From assembly GCF_017874715.1 (NCBI RefSeq), contig NZ_JAGGLR010000016.1, positions 234,813-298,812 of the forward strand: 64,000 bases of DNA. The letters are read 5' to 3'. Position numbers and translations under genes: made by a program. A model generated the notes under the pieces. The model searched no databases and was not told where the DNA came from. It saw only the letters and a list, made by a program, of their open reading frames with translations. The DNA comes from Streptomyces iranensis. Its GTDB lineage: Bacteria; Actinomycetota; Actinomycetes; Streptomycetales; Streptomycetaceae. Shown piece after piece: positions 50,750-59,178 of this stretch (positions within the stretch are counted from its first letter, which is position 1; every line of letters starts with the position of its first letter).

Positions 50750-52492
50750 GCGTCCCGCGCGGGCCGCCTCCAGGAGCTCTTCCGCGTGCGCCCGCGCGAG
50801 TTCGGAGTCCTCCTGGCCCGCGAGCATCCGCGACAGCTCCCGTACGCGGTCCTCGCCCTCCATGGCCTTCACGCCGCTTCGGGTCACCGATCCGTCGTTG
50901 GTCTTCTCGACCACCAGATGCCGGTCGGCGAAGGCCGCGACCTGCGGCAGATGGGTGACCACCACGACCTGCGCGGAGCGGGCGAGCTTGGCCAGCCGGC
51001 GGCCCACCTCGACCGCCGCCTTACCGCCGACACCCGCGTCCACCTCGTCGAAGAGATACGTCGGTACGGGGTCGGAGCCCGCGAAGACGACCTCGACCGC
51101 CAGCATCACCCGGGACAGCTCACCCCCGGAGGCGCCCTTGGCGATCGGCCGGGGCGGGGCGCCCGGATGGGGCGCGAGCAGCAGCTCGACCTCGTCGGCG
51201 CCGTGCGGCCCGAAGACCACCGGGCGGCCGCCCACCTCGATGCCGTCCGCCTCCGTCCCGGTCTGACGGATCGCGAACGTGACCCGGGCGTGTGGCATCG
51301 CCAGAGAGGCCAGCTCGGCGGTGACCGCCTCCGCGAACCGCCCCGCCGCCTCCGTACGGGCGTCGGTGAGCGCCTGCGCCAACTCGCCCAGCTCGGCGCG
51401 GAGTGCGTCGTGCTCGGCGGTCAGCTCGCCGATGCGGTCGTCGTCGCCGTCGAGTTCGGCCAGCCGCGCGGCGCCCTGCTCGGCCCACGCAAGCACGTCC
51501 GCGATGGTCTCGCCGTACTTACGGGTCAGCTGGGTCAGCGCGGCGCGGCGCTCCTCGACGGCCGCCAGCCGGATCGGGTCGGCGTCCAGGTTGTCGGCGT
51601 ACCCCGCGAGATCCCCGGCCACATCGGACAGCAGGATGCCGACCTCGCCGATCCGGTCGGCGAGCCCGGCGAGGGCCTGGTCATGCGAGCGCACGGCCTC
51701 CACGGCGCGATGGGCCCCCCCGACCAGGGTGGCCGCGTCCACGCCCTCCGGATCCTCCGGGTTCCCGGCGAGGGCGGCGTGCGCGACGGCGGCGGCGGAC
51801 GCCAGAGCCTCGGCGTGCCCCAGCCGTTCGGCCTCTGCCGCCAGTTCCTCGTCCTCCCCGGGGCGGGGCTCGGCCGCCGCGACCTCCTCGAGGCCGAAGC
51901 GCAGCAGATCCGCCTCCTGCGCCCGCTCCCGGGCCCGTGTGGTCAGCTCCTCCAACTCGGCCGAGACGGCGCGCAGCCGACGGTAGGCCCCCGCGTACTT
52001 CTCCAGGGGCCCGGCCACCGCGGCGCCCGCGTACCGGTCCAGCGCCTGCCGCTGCCTGGCGGGCCGCAGCAGGCCCTGCTGATCGGTCTGGCCGTGCACG
52101 GCCACGAGGTCGTCGGCCAGCTCGCCCAGCAGCCCCACGGGGACCGAGCGGCCGCCCACGTGGGCGCGCGACCGCCCTTCGGCGGAGACCGTACGGCTGA
52201 TCAGCAGCACGCCGTCTTCGAGCTCGGCCCCCGCTTCCTCTGCCCTTACGGCCGCCGCCGAGCGGGCGTCGACCGTAAGGCGGCCCTCGACGACCGCCGC
52301 CTTGGCCCCGATCCGCACCAGGGCGGCGTCGGCGCGGCCGCCCAGCAGCAGCCCGAGGCTGGTGACGACCATGGTCTTGCCCGCGCCGGTCTCACCGGTC
52401 ACCGCCGTGAAGCCGGGCGACAGCTCGACGACCGCGTCGTCGATGACGCCCAGCGCACGTATCCGCATCTCCTCCAGCACGTGCACGACCAT
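50747..52492 (-). CDS. recN: DNA repair protein RecN
   Basis: A 581-residue SMC-like ATPase used in double-strand break repair. Walker A GETGAGKTMV is at about residues 33-42, coiled-coil regions rich in Glu/Ala/Arg fill 150-370, and the C-terminal LSRVMLAVEVVF signature with VPTYLFDEVDAGVGG as Walker B/D-loop ends the ATPase fold. Start: ATG 52492 (no strong ribosome site); GTG 52531 and an internal ATG are alternatives. It is followed by the 12/13-bp array. recN, nadK and tlyA share strand and neighbourhood as in other actinobacteria, although the fourth composite element separates recN from nadK. Confidence 0.96.
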   Translation of the reverse strand: MVVHVLEEMRIRALGVIDDAVVELSPGFTAVTGETGAGKTMVVTSLGLLLGGRADAALVRIGAKAAVVEGRLTVDARSAAAVRAEEAGAELEDGVLLISRTVSAEGRSRAHVGGRSVPVGLLGELADDLVAVHGQTDQQGLLRPARQRQALDRYAGAAVAGPLEKYAGAYRRLRAVSAELEELTTRARERAQEADLLRFGLEEVAAAEPRPGEDEELAAEAERLGHAEALASAAAVAHAALAGNPEDPEGVDAATLVGGAHRAVEAVRSHDQALAGLADRIGEVGILLSDVAGDLAGYADNLDADPIRLAAVEERRAALTQLTRKYGETIADVLAWAEQGAARLAELDGDDDRIGELTAEHDALRAELGELAQALTDARTEAAGRFAEAVTAELASLAMPHARVTFAIRQTGTEADGIEVGGRPVVFGPHGADEVELLLAPHPGAPPRPIAKGASGGELSRVMLAVEVVFAGSDPVPTYLFDEVDAGVGGKAAVEVGRRLAKLARSAQVVVVTHLPQVAAFADRHLVVEKTNDGSVTRSGVKAMEGEDRVRELSRMLAGQEDSELARAHAEELLEAARAGR

Positions 52493-52595
52493 ACGAGGTT
52501 TGGTCGGTGCGATGCGACGAAGGGGCGCCACTTATGGGGGCCACCCGCACATCTGCCCGGGGCGGGGTGGGGGTGCGGGCGCCTCCGGCGGCAAG

Positions 52596-52836
52596 CCCCC
52601 ACCCCGCCCCTTCCCGAACCGGGGCTCCGCCCCGCACCCTGCTCCTCAAGCTCCCCCAGCTACCGCTGGGAGGTGCCCCCTGGAGAGGCTGGGGTTGCGG
52701 GGCTCCGCCGCGTGGCAGGGGCCTCGCCCCTGGATCCCGGGGTCTGGGGCGGAGCCCCGCCTTCCAGCCCCTCCGGCGCTTGAGGAGCGGGGGTCCGGGG
52801 GCGGAGCCCCCGGTTTCGGGAAGGGGCGGGGAGGGG
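52596..52836. repeat. Composite inverted-repeat element, copy 4
   Basis: The arms are about 50 bp each. The left arm (52596-52650) includes caccccgccccttcccgaac, ggggctccgcccc and ctcctcaag. The right arm (52779-52839) is its imperfect reverse complement, including cttgaggagc, ggggcggagcccc and gggaaggggcggggagg. The interior repeats two further ggggctccgccgcg-type hairpins. It ends 72 bp before the nadK stop codon. Confidence 0.9.
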
Positions 52837-52880
52837 AACAGCCCGCCGCAGGCGCCACAACCCGCCGGACATCTCCTACC

Positions 52881-52924
52881 GCGATGCCCCTCTAGTGCGA
52901 TGCCCCTCTAGTGCGGTGCCCCTC
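52881..52924. repeat. 16-bp tandem triplication at the nadK stop codon
   Basis: gcgatgcccctctagt occurs at 52881-52896 and 52897-52912. A third partial unit, gcggtgcccctc (52913-52924), is the coding end of nadK. On the minus strand the TAG stop context is repeated, the second copy lying 16 bp past the true stop (52908-52910). Confidence 0.93.
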
Positions 52925-53909
52925 GCCACCCCGCCACCGGCAGGGCGAACTTGGCGACCAAGCGGTCCGTGAACGACGCGTGGTGGAGGCGGGCCAGCCG
53001 GACCGGGACCGCGCCCCGGCGCACCTCGACCCGCGCGCCCGCCGGGAGCTCCACCGTGCGGCGGCCGTCGCACCACAGCACCCCGTGCGGGGTCTGCGGC
53101 TGCACCTCGACCGCGAGCACCGACTTGGGCGAGGTCACCAGCGGCTTGGCGAACAGCGCGTGGGCGCTGATCGGCACCATCAGCAGCGCCTCCACCTCGG
53201 GCCACACCACCGGCCCGCCCGCCGAGAAGGCGTAGGCCGTCGAGCCGGTCGGGGTCGCGCAGACCACGCCGTCGCCGCCGAACCGGGAGACCGGACGGTT
53301 GTCGACCTCCGTGACCACCTCGAGCAGCCGCTCACGCGCGGCCTTCTCGACCGACGCCTCGTTCAGCGCCCAGTCCGTGTGCACGATGTGCCCGTCGTTG
53401 CGGACCAGCACATCGATCGTCATCCGCTCCTCGACCTCGTACTGCCGGGTCACCACCCGGTCCACGACCTTGTCGAGGTCGTCCCGCTCGGCCTCGGCCA
53501 GGAAGCCCACCCGGCCGAGGTTCACGCCGAGCATCGGCACGCCCGAGACCCGGGCGAACTCCGCGCCGCGCAGCAGCGTCCCGTCCCCGCCGAGGACGAC
53601 CAGCAGCTCACAGCCGTTCAGCACGTCGCGGTCCGCGTCGACGCGCTCGACAGCGGGGGGCAGCGGCAGGTCCGCCGCCTCGGCGGCGAGCACCCGCACC
53701 CCGATTCCGCTGCGCAGCAGCCCCTGAACGACCAGTTCGGCGCTGCGGATGGCCGCGGGGCGGCCGGTGTGCGCGAGGAGGAAGACAGTACGGTCCGCCG
53801 TCGCCTCGGCCGTCGGCGTCATCGGCTCGACCGCCGGTGCCGCCACCGCGTCCCCGGCCCCGGGCTCGGGCACTGCTTCCTTCTGCTGCGCTGCTTCTGA
53901 AGTGGTCAA
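52908..53909 (-). CDS. nadK: NAD kinase
   Basis: A 333-residue enzyme phosphorylating NAD to NADP. The phosphate-binding signature VVLGGDGTLLRGAE is at about 104-117, NLGRVGFLAE and GDGVVCATPTGSTAYAFSAG form the active site. An N-terminal Ala/Pro/Glu extension of about 38 residues precedes the fold. TTG 53909 has GGAGG 7 nt upstream and overlaps the tlyA stop (TTGA). An ATG at 53822 (MTPTAEATADRTVF) could give a shorter form. Confidence 0.97.
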   Translation of the reverse strand: MTTSEAAQQKEAVPEPGAGDAVAAPAVEPMTPTAEATADRTVFLLAHTGRPAAIRSAELVVQGLLRSGIGVRVLAAEAADLPLPPAVERVDADRDVLNGCELLVVLGGDGTLLRGAEFARVSGVPMLGVNLGRVGFLAEAERDDLDKVVDRVVTRQYEVEERMTIDVLVRNDGHIVHTDWALNEASVEKAARERLLEVVTEVDNRPVSRFGGDGVVCATPTGSTAYAFSAGGPVVWPEVEALLMVPISAHALFAKPLVTSPKSVLAVEVQPQTPHGVLWCDGRRTVELPAGARVEVRRGAVPVRLARLHHASFTDRLVAKFALPVAGWRGAPH

Positions 53910-54790
53910 CTGGGCCCCTCCGCCACTGCACGGTCAACATCCGCCGGGTCCAGTGCCGGCGCCCCGGCGCGCATCCACAAAAAGTACTCGACGTTACCCG
54001 ACGGCCCCGGGAGCGGGCTGGCCGTTACGCCCAGCACCCCCAGTCCCAGGTCCGCCGCCCGCCCGGCCACCGTGCGCACCGCCTCGGCGCGCAGTTCGGC
54101 GCTGCGGACCACTCCCCCGCTGCCCAGCCGCTCCTTGCCGACCTCGAACTGTGGTTTGACCATCAGCACCAGGTCGGCGTCGGGCGCCGCGCACCGCACG
54201 AGGGCGGGCAGGACGAGCCCGAGCGGAATGAAGGAGAGATCACCGACCACCAAGTCCACCGGTTTCCCACCAATCCGCTCAAGTGTCAGCTCGCGCACGT
54301 TTGTACGGTCGTAAACGCTGACGCGTTCATCGCTCTGCAGCGACCAGGCGAGCTGCCCGTAGCCCACATCCACGGCCAGCACCTGAGCGGCGCCCGCGCG
54401 CAGCAGGACGTCCGTGAAGCCTCCGGTGGACGCGCCCGCGTCCAGCGCCCGCCGCCCGGCGACCTTCAGCCCCGCACCGGCTCCCATGGCCGGGCGGACC
54501 CCGGAGTCCTGCCCCGCGCCCGCGCCCTTCCGGTACTCCTCGCTGAAGGCGTAGAGCGCGCCCGCCAGCTTGTGGCCACCGCGCGAGACATAGTCCGGAT
54601 CGCTGTCGTCCTCGATCACGACGACGGCCGCGCTGGTCTCCACCTGGGTGGCCGGTTTGGTCGCCACCGCCCCGCCGACGGTGACCCGGCCCGCCGCGAT
54701 CAACTGGCTGGCATGCTCACGCGAGCGCGCCAGCTTGCGGCGCACCAGCTCCGCGTCGAGTCGTGCGCGTCGTGGACGGGTCACTGCCAC
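53906..54790 (-). CDS. tlyA: TlyA-family rRNA 2'-O-methyltransferase
   Basis: A 294-residue protein. The N-terminal S4 RNA-binding domain (RLDAELVRRKLARSREHASQ) is followed by an FtsJ-like methyltransferase with the SAM motif ALDAGASTGGFTDVLL at about residue 113. TlyA methylates cytidines of 16S and/or 23S rRNA and affects capreomycin sensitivity in mycobacteria. The GTG at 54790 has AGGAG 11 nt upstream. The stop overlaps the nadK start. A Gly/Ala insertion around residues 88-108 (G-A-G-A-G-Q, A-M-G-A-G-A-G) looks like a repeat expansion. Confidence 0.95.
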   Translation of the reverse strand: MAVTRPRRARLDAELVRRKLARSREHASQLIAAGRVTVGGAVATKPATQVETSAAVVVIEDDSDPDYVSRGGHKLAGALYAFSEEYRKGAGAGQDSGVRPAMGAGAGLKVAGRRALDAGASTGGFTDVLLRAGAAQVLAVDVGYGQLAWSLQSDERVSVYDRTNVRELTLERIGGKPVDLVVGDLSFIPLGLVLPALVRCAAPDADLVLMVKPQFEVGKERLGSGGVVRSAELRAEAVRTVAGRAADLGLGVLGVTASPLPGPSGNVEYFLWMRAGAPALDPADVDRAVAEGPS

Positions 54791-54814
54791 GGGTGGTTCA
54801 GCTCCTGAGGTCGT

Positions 54815-55246
54815 TTACGCAGCGGACGGGGGCCGCGGGCCGGGCGCCGGAGGGCCGGGCCGCCGGTCGAGTGCGGTCAGCGTGTCGCGCAGGCCCTGGT
54901 GGACATCCTCGTACACCTCCAGATGTCCGCTCGTCCCGAGGTGGTCGGCGTCGGCCAGCCGGGCCAGCCGGGCGTCCACCTCGGCGACGCCGGTGGGCGT
55001 ACGGTCCACGCCGAGCGGGGCGGGATCGGCGGGGCCGGGCGGCTCGGGCCCGGCCTCGGGCACCGACTCCGGCGCGACGTCCTCGGCCCCCTCGGCCCCC
55101 TCGGCCACTTCGGCCACTCGCTCCGGCGCGATGTCCTCGGCTCCCTCGGCTCCCTCGGGCACCGGCTCCGGCGCGGCCTCCCGGGCCTCCTCGGCCGCCG
55201 GACCGGGCTGTGGGCCGGGCCACCCGGCCGGCATCGGCTCACTCAT
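54815..55246 (-). CDS. Acidic repeat-rich protein of unknown function
   Basis: A 143-residue protein with no recognised domain. The first ~85 residues are repeats of the type E-G-A-E-G-A-E-D-[IV]-A-P-E and are surely disordered. A short C-terminal module (VDRTPTGVAEVDARLARLAD then HLGTSGHLEVYEDVHQGLRD) may be helical and is the likely conserved part. It lies upstream of tlyA on the same strand with a 24-bp gap and is divergent from the SCP2 gene. TAGCGT 7 nt before the ATG suggests a leaderless message. Confidence 0.7.
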   Translation of the reverse strand: MSEPMPAGWPGPQPGPAAEEAREAAPEPVPEGAEGAEDIAPERVAEVAEGAEGAEDVAPESVPEAGPEPPGPADPAPLGVDRTPTGVAEVDARLARLADADHLGTSGHLEVYEDVHQGLRDTLTALDRRPGPPAPGPRPPSAA

Positions 55247-55311
55247 GGCCCCGACGCTACCGCGAATCCCTCATTCTCCGACGTACGAGACCTGGGGTAA
55301 CGTCGTCCGCG

Positions 55312-55659
55312 ATGGCGACCTTGGAACAGTGCCGCAGCGCACTCGACAAACTGGCGGAGAACCTCGCGGCCGCGAACGGGGACCTTCGCAGCGCTGCCGC
55401 GCTCGATCGCTCGGTCAGCTGCTGGATCACCGATCTGGACACCACTTTCATCGGCCGTCTCGTGGACAGCCGGATCGAGGATGTGACGACCGCCTCGGGC
55501 CCCCCGGCCGAGCGTGCGCAGATCCGGCTGGCGATGACCGGCGACGACCTGGTGGCCCTGGTCGACGGCGAGCTGCACTTCGCACGGGCGTGGGGCGCCG
55601 GACGGATCAAGCTCGAGGCCGGGCTGCGCGACCTGCTGCGGCTGCGGAAGCTGATCTAG
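55312..55659 (+). CDS. SCP2 sterol-carrier-domain protein
   Basis: A 115-residue single-domain protein. The pattern ATLEQCRSALDKLAENLAAA, then RLAMTGDDLVALVDGELHFA and the end WGAGRIKLEAGLRDLLRLRK matches the SCP2 lipid-binding fold. It may bind a hydrophobic ligand in the cytosol; the ligand is unknown. The ATG at 55312 follows TAACGT by 8 nt and has no ribosome site, so the message is probably leaderless. Confidence 0.85.
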   Translation: MATLEQCRSALDKLAENLAAANGDLRSAAALDRSVSCWITDLDTTFIGRLVDSRIEDVTTASGPPAERAQIRLAMTGDDLVALVDGELHFARAWGAGRIKLEAGLRDLLRLRKLI

Positions 55660-55710
55660 GCAAACGCCCCACTCCGTCGAGGGCAAGCCCCACCCCGAGC
55701 CCGGCTCCGG

Positions 55711-55812
55711 CCCAAGCCCTGCACCGGCCCAAGCCCTGCACCGGCCCAAGCCCTGCTCCAGCCCGAGCCCTGCTCCAGCCCGAGCGCTGCTCCGGCCCGA
55801 GCCCTGCTCCGG
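55711..55812. repeat. Six-unit 17-bp tandem array
   Basis: Units start at 55711, 55728, 55745, 55762, 55779 and 55796, with consensus cccaagccctgcaccgg drifting to cccgagccctgctccgg. The 17-bp period breaks any reading frame. It lies between the convergent SCP2 and siderophore ATPase genes. Confidence 0.93.
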
Positions 55813-55838
55813 CGGGCGCCCCCACCCCGAGCCGCCCC

Positions 55839-56780
55839 TCAGGACTCGCTCACCGCGACGGTCGCCAGAGGCGCCTCCACCCGCGCCGTACGGGACCTGC
55901 GAGCGGCCGGGATGACCAGCGGCGTCCCCGTCTCCGGGTCGTCGATCACCTGGCAGCGCAATCCGAAGACCCGCTCCACCAGCTCCGCCGTGACCACGTC
56001 CGCCGGCGCCCCCTCCGCGACGACCTCCCCGCCCCGCATCGCGATCAGATGGGTGGCGTAGCGGGCGGCGTGGTTCAGGTCGTGGAGCACGGCGACGAGG
56101 GTGCGGCCCTGCTCCTCGTGGAGCTGGGCGCACAGGTCCAGCACATCGATCTGGTGCTGGATGTCCAGATAGGTCGTGGGCTCGTCGAGGAGCAGCAGCG
56201 GGGTCTGCTGGGCGATGGCCATCGCGATCCACACCCGCTGGCGCTGACCGCCGGACAATTCATCGACATAGCGATCCGCGAGCTCGGCCACCCCGGTCGC
56301 CGCCATCGACTCGTCGACGATCCGCTCGTCCGTCTCCGACCACTGCCGCAGCAGCCCCTGGTGCGGATAGCGGCCGCGGGCGACCAGGTCGGCGACGGTG
56401 ATCCCGTCCGGGGCGATCGAGGACTGGGGCAGCAGCCCGAGGGTGCGGGCGACCTTCTTGGCGGGCAGCGAGCCGATCGACTGCCCGTCCAGCAGCACCG
56501 ATCCGGCCGCCGGCTTGAGCATCCGGGACAGGGCGCGCAGCAGGGTCGACTTCCCGCAGGCGTTCGGCCCGACGATGACCGTGAAGGAGTGGTCGGGGAT
56601 GGTCACGGACAGCTTCTCGGCGACCGTGCGCCGGTCGTAGGCGAGGGTCAGCCCCTCCGCCATGAGCCGCTGCCGCTGCCGCTGGTCCTGGGTGCCACTC
56701 GTGCTGGAAGCCACGGTCTGCCGGGTGTCCTTGTCCTTGTCCATGCCGTCTTCCGTCCGGGTCGTGTCCACAGTCGTCAT
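55839..56780 (-). CDS. Ferric-siderophore ABC transporter ATP-binding protein (FecE type)
   Basis: A 313-residue ATPase. Walker A GPNACGKSTLLRAL, Q-loop LLPQSSIAPDGIT, signature LSGGQRQRVWIA, Walker B LLLLDEPTTYLD and the switch His in VLHDLNHAARY are all present. The FecE/FepC group energises Fe(III)-siderophore import. An N-terminal 35-residue extension is Asp/Lys/Thr-rich. ATG 56780 overlaps the permease stop (ATGA). No binding-protein gene is adjacent, so the complete importer must borrow one from elsewhere. Confidence 0.95.
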   Translation of the reverse strand: MTTVDTTRTEDGMDKDKDTRQTVASSTSGTQDQRQRQRLMAEGLTLAYDRRTVAEKLSVTIPDHSFTVIVGPNACGKSTLLRALSRMLKPAAGSVLLDGQSIGSLPAKKVARTLGLLPQSSIAPDGITVADLVARGRYPHQGLLRQWSETDERIVDESMAATGVAELADRYVDELSGGQRQRVWIAMAIAQQTPLLLLDEPTTYLDIQHQIDVLDLCAQLHEEQGRTLVAVLHDLNHAARYATHLIAMRGGEVVAEGAPADVVTAELVERVFGLRCQVIDDPETGTPLVIPAARRSRTARVEAPLATVAVSES

Positions 56781-57841
56781 ATCCGCCCCGCCCTGCGCTC
56801 GGTCACCAGCAGCCACAGCAGATAGGCGCCGCCCAGCATCCCGGTGAGCACCCCCACCGGCAGCTGATCGGCCCCGAAGGCGCGCTGGGAGGCCCAGTCG
56901 GCGGTGACCAGCAGCGTGGCGCCCATCCAGGCGGCGGGGAGCAGGTTCGGACCCGGCGAGCGGGTGAGCCTGCGGGCCAGCTGCGGGGCGACGAGCGATA
57001 CGAAGGCGACGGGCCCGGCGGCGGCCGTGGCGGACGCGACCAGCAGCACGGCCGCGCCCATCAGCACCATCCGCGTCCGCTCCACCCGCACCCCGAGGGC
57101 GTAGGCGCTGTCGTCGCCCATCTCCAGCATCCGCAGGTTCCGCGCCTGCCCGAGGACCACGGGCATGAGTACCGCGCAGACGGCCAGCAGCGGCCAGACC
57201 TGGTCCCAGTCGCGGCCGTTCAGCGAGCCGGTCAGCCACATCACCGCACGGGCCGCGTCCTCATGGCGGGCCTGGGTGAGCAGATAGCCGTTGACGGCGG
57301 TGAACGTCGCGGAGGTGCCGATGCCCACGAGGACCAGCCGATAGCCGTGCACGCCCTGCCGCCAGGCCAGCGCGTACACGGCCAATCCGGTCAGCACCCC
57401 GCCGAGGACGGCCCCGGTGGCGACCACGTTCGGATCGCCCTTGACCAGCACGATGGCCGTGAGCGCCCCGGCCGCCGCCCCCTGGCCGAGGCCGATCACA
57501 TCCGGACTGCCCAGCGGATTGCGGGAGACGGACTGGAAGATCGCCCCGCCCACGCCCAGGGCCGCACCGACCAGCAGCCCCACCAGCACCCGCGGCAGCC
57601 GCAGCTCGTTGACGATGAAGTCCTGCGCCACGGTGCCGTTGCCGAGCAGCGTGCGCACCACATCGGCGGGGGCGATGGGGAAGTCGCCGGTGCCGATCAG
57701 CACGATGCCCATCACCAGCGCCACGGCGATCAGCAGCAGCCCCACGACCGCGCCGCGGACGTCCAGGCGCAGCGAGAGACCGCCGGTGCGCAGCGTGATC
57801 CCGCGCGTCCCGGACTCAGCGGTGCGCTTGCTCGCGTTCAC
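56777..57841 (-). CDS. Ferric-siderophore ABC permease (FecCD family, second subunit)
   Basis: A 354-residue inner-membrane permease with about 9-10 TM helices. ELRLPRVLVGLLVGAALGVG, FQSVSRNPLGSPDVIGLGQG and FVSLVAPQLARRLTRSP are family hallmarks. The GTG at 57841 overlaps the preceding permease stop (GTGA). It pairs with the other FecCD protein to form the translocation channel above the ATPase dimer. Confidence 0.95.
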   Translation of the reverse strand: MNASKRTAESGTRGITLRTGGLSLRLDVRGAVVGLLLIAVALVMGIVLIGTGDFPIAPADVVRTLLGNGTVAQDFIVNELRLPRVLVGLLVGAALGVGGAIFQSVSRNPLGSPDVIGLGQGAAAGALTAIVLVKGDPNVVATGAVLGGVLTGLAVYALAWRQGVHGYRLVLVGIGTSATFTAVNGYLLTQARHEDAARAVMWLTGSLNGRDWDQVWPLLAVCAVLMPVVLGQARNLRMLEMGDDSAYALGVRVERTRMVLMGAAVLLVASATAAAGPVAFVSLVAPQLARRLTRSPGPNLLPAAWMGATLLVTADWASQRAFGADQLPVGVLTGMLGGAYLLWLLVTERRAGRI

Positions 57842-58887
57842 AGTTGGGCCATCCTTCGGCGACGTACGAGGTAGATGAAGAGGGGCCCGCCGAGGAAGGT
57901 GGTGACGACGCCGACCTGGAGCTCCGCGGGCCGGGTGACCAACCGCCCGATCACATCGGCGCCCAGCAGCAGAACGGGCGAGAGCACCGCGGCGTACGGC
58001 AGGATCCAGCGCATGTCCGGCCCGGTGAGCGCGCGGACCAGATGCGGCACGATCAGCCCGACGAACGCGATCGGCCCGCAGGCGGCGGTAGCGGCCCCGC
58101 ACAGCAGGGTGACCGCGATCATCGAGAGCGCCCGGGTGCGGTTGAGGTTGCTGCCGAGCGCGCGGGCCGTGTCGTCGCCGAGCGCCACGGCGTTCAGCGA
58201 ACGGCCCAGCAGAACCGCCAGTACGACGCCGACCAGGAGGAACGGGCTCACCTGCCGGACCACCGTCATATTGGCGGAGGCGAGTGAACCGACCGTCCAG
58301 AAGCGCATCTTGTCGAGCGCCGCGGTGTCCAGCAGCTCCACGGCGTTGACGTATCCGTAGAGCGCCGCGTACACCGCCATCCCGGCGAGCGCGAGCCGCA
58401 CCGGGGTGGCGCTCCGGCTGCCGCCGAGCGCGTAGACCAGCACGGACACGACGGCGGTGCCGAGGAACGCGAACCACACATAGCCGGTGAGGGAGGTGAC
58501 GCCGAGGAAGCTGATGGCCGAGACGACGGCGGCGGACGCGCCCGCGTTCAGCCCCAGCAGCCCGGGGTCGGCGAGCGGGTTGCGGGTGAGGGCCTGGATG
58601 ACCGCGCCCGCGAGACCGAGGCCGACGCCGACGAGCAGCCCGAGGATGGTGCGCGGCAGCCGTACGTCCCGGATCACCACATCGGTGTCACTGCCGCTGT
58701 AGTGGAACAGTCCGTGCCACACCTGGTCCAGCGGAATCGGTTTGGCGCCGATCGCGATGGACGCCGCGGCGATCGCCAGCAGCACGCCCAGGGAGACGAC
58801 CAGTCCGGTCGCACGGCGCGCGGTGCGCCGCCGGGGCGGCGCGCTCGCTGTCTCGGTCCCGGCTTTCGCCGGACTGACCAGGGTCAC
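57838..58887 (-). CDS. Ferric-siderophore ABC permease (FecCD family, first subunit)
   Basis: A 349-residue permease with the same architecture as its partner: DVRLPRTILGLLVGVGLGLA, IQALTRNPLADPGLLGLNAG and FVGLIVPHLVRALTGPD. GTG 58887 with GGAG at 6-nt spacing is preferred; GTG 58899 is in frame four codons earlier. It is first in the operon, 41 bp downstream of an iron box, so iron-loaded DmdR/IdeR should repress it. Confidence 0.94.
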   Translation of the reverse strand: MTLVSPAKAGTETASAPPRRRTARRATGLVVSLGVLLAIAAASIAIGAKPIPLDQVWHGLFHYSGSDTDVVIRDVRLPRTILGLLVGVGLGLAGAVIQALTRNPLADPGLLGLNAGASAAVVSAISFLGVTSLTGYVWFAFLGTAVVSVLVYALGGSRSATPVRLALAGMAVYAALYGYVNAVELLDTAALDKMRFWTVGSLASANMTVVRQVSPFLLVGVVLAVLLGRSLNAVALGDDTARALGSNLNRTRALSMIAVTLLCGAATAACGPIAFVGLIVPHLVRALTGPDMRWILPYAAVLSPVLLLGADVIGRLVTRPAELQVGVVTTFLGGPLFIYLVRRRRMAQL

Positions 58888-58927
58888 GCGGAACTCCACC
58901 TCACAGCACGGCCGATCAGAACTCAGG

Positions 58928-58946
58928 TTAAGTTAGGTTACCCTAA
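58928..58946. promoter_or_regulatory. Iron box (DmdR/IdeR operator)
   Basis: TTAAGTTAGGTTACCCTAA matches the 19-bp actinobacterial consensus TTAGGTTAGGCTAACCTAA at 16 positions. It lies just upstream of the permease-permease-ATPase operon and implies induction under iron limitation. Confidence 0.85.
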
Positions 58947-59004
58947 GTCGCGCTGGCCGCATCCATGCGGGCTCCCCGGAGCACGAGTTCGGCCTCACAG
59001 CCCT

Positions 59005-59178
59005 CATCGGCTCGGAGCCCCCGCCACCTCGGCTCGGAGGCCAGCCATCTCGCCTCGAAGCCCAGTCATCTCGCCTCGGAGCCCCAACCTCGTCAGCACG
59101 GAGCCCCAGCCGCGTCAGCGCGGAGCCTCAACCTCGTCGGCTCAGCCCCTCAGCCGCGGCGGGTCACAACCCCAGCCG
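59005..59178. repeat. 21-22-bp tandem array ending in the HAD-phosphatase stop codon
   Basis: About eight units of 21-22 bp. The clear 22-bp units start at 59091, 59113, 59135 and 59157 (e.g. cgtcagcacggagccccagc). The last unit includes the stop codon of the HAD gene at 59164-59166. Confidence 0.88.
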
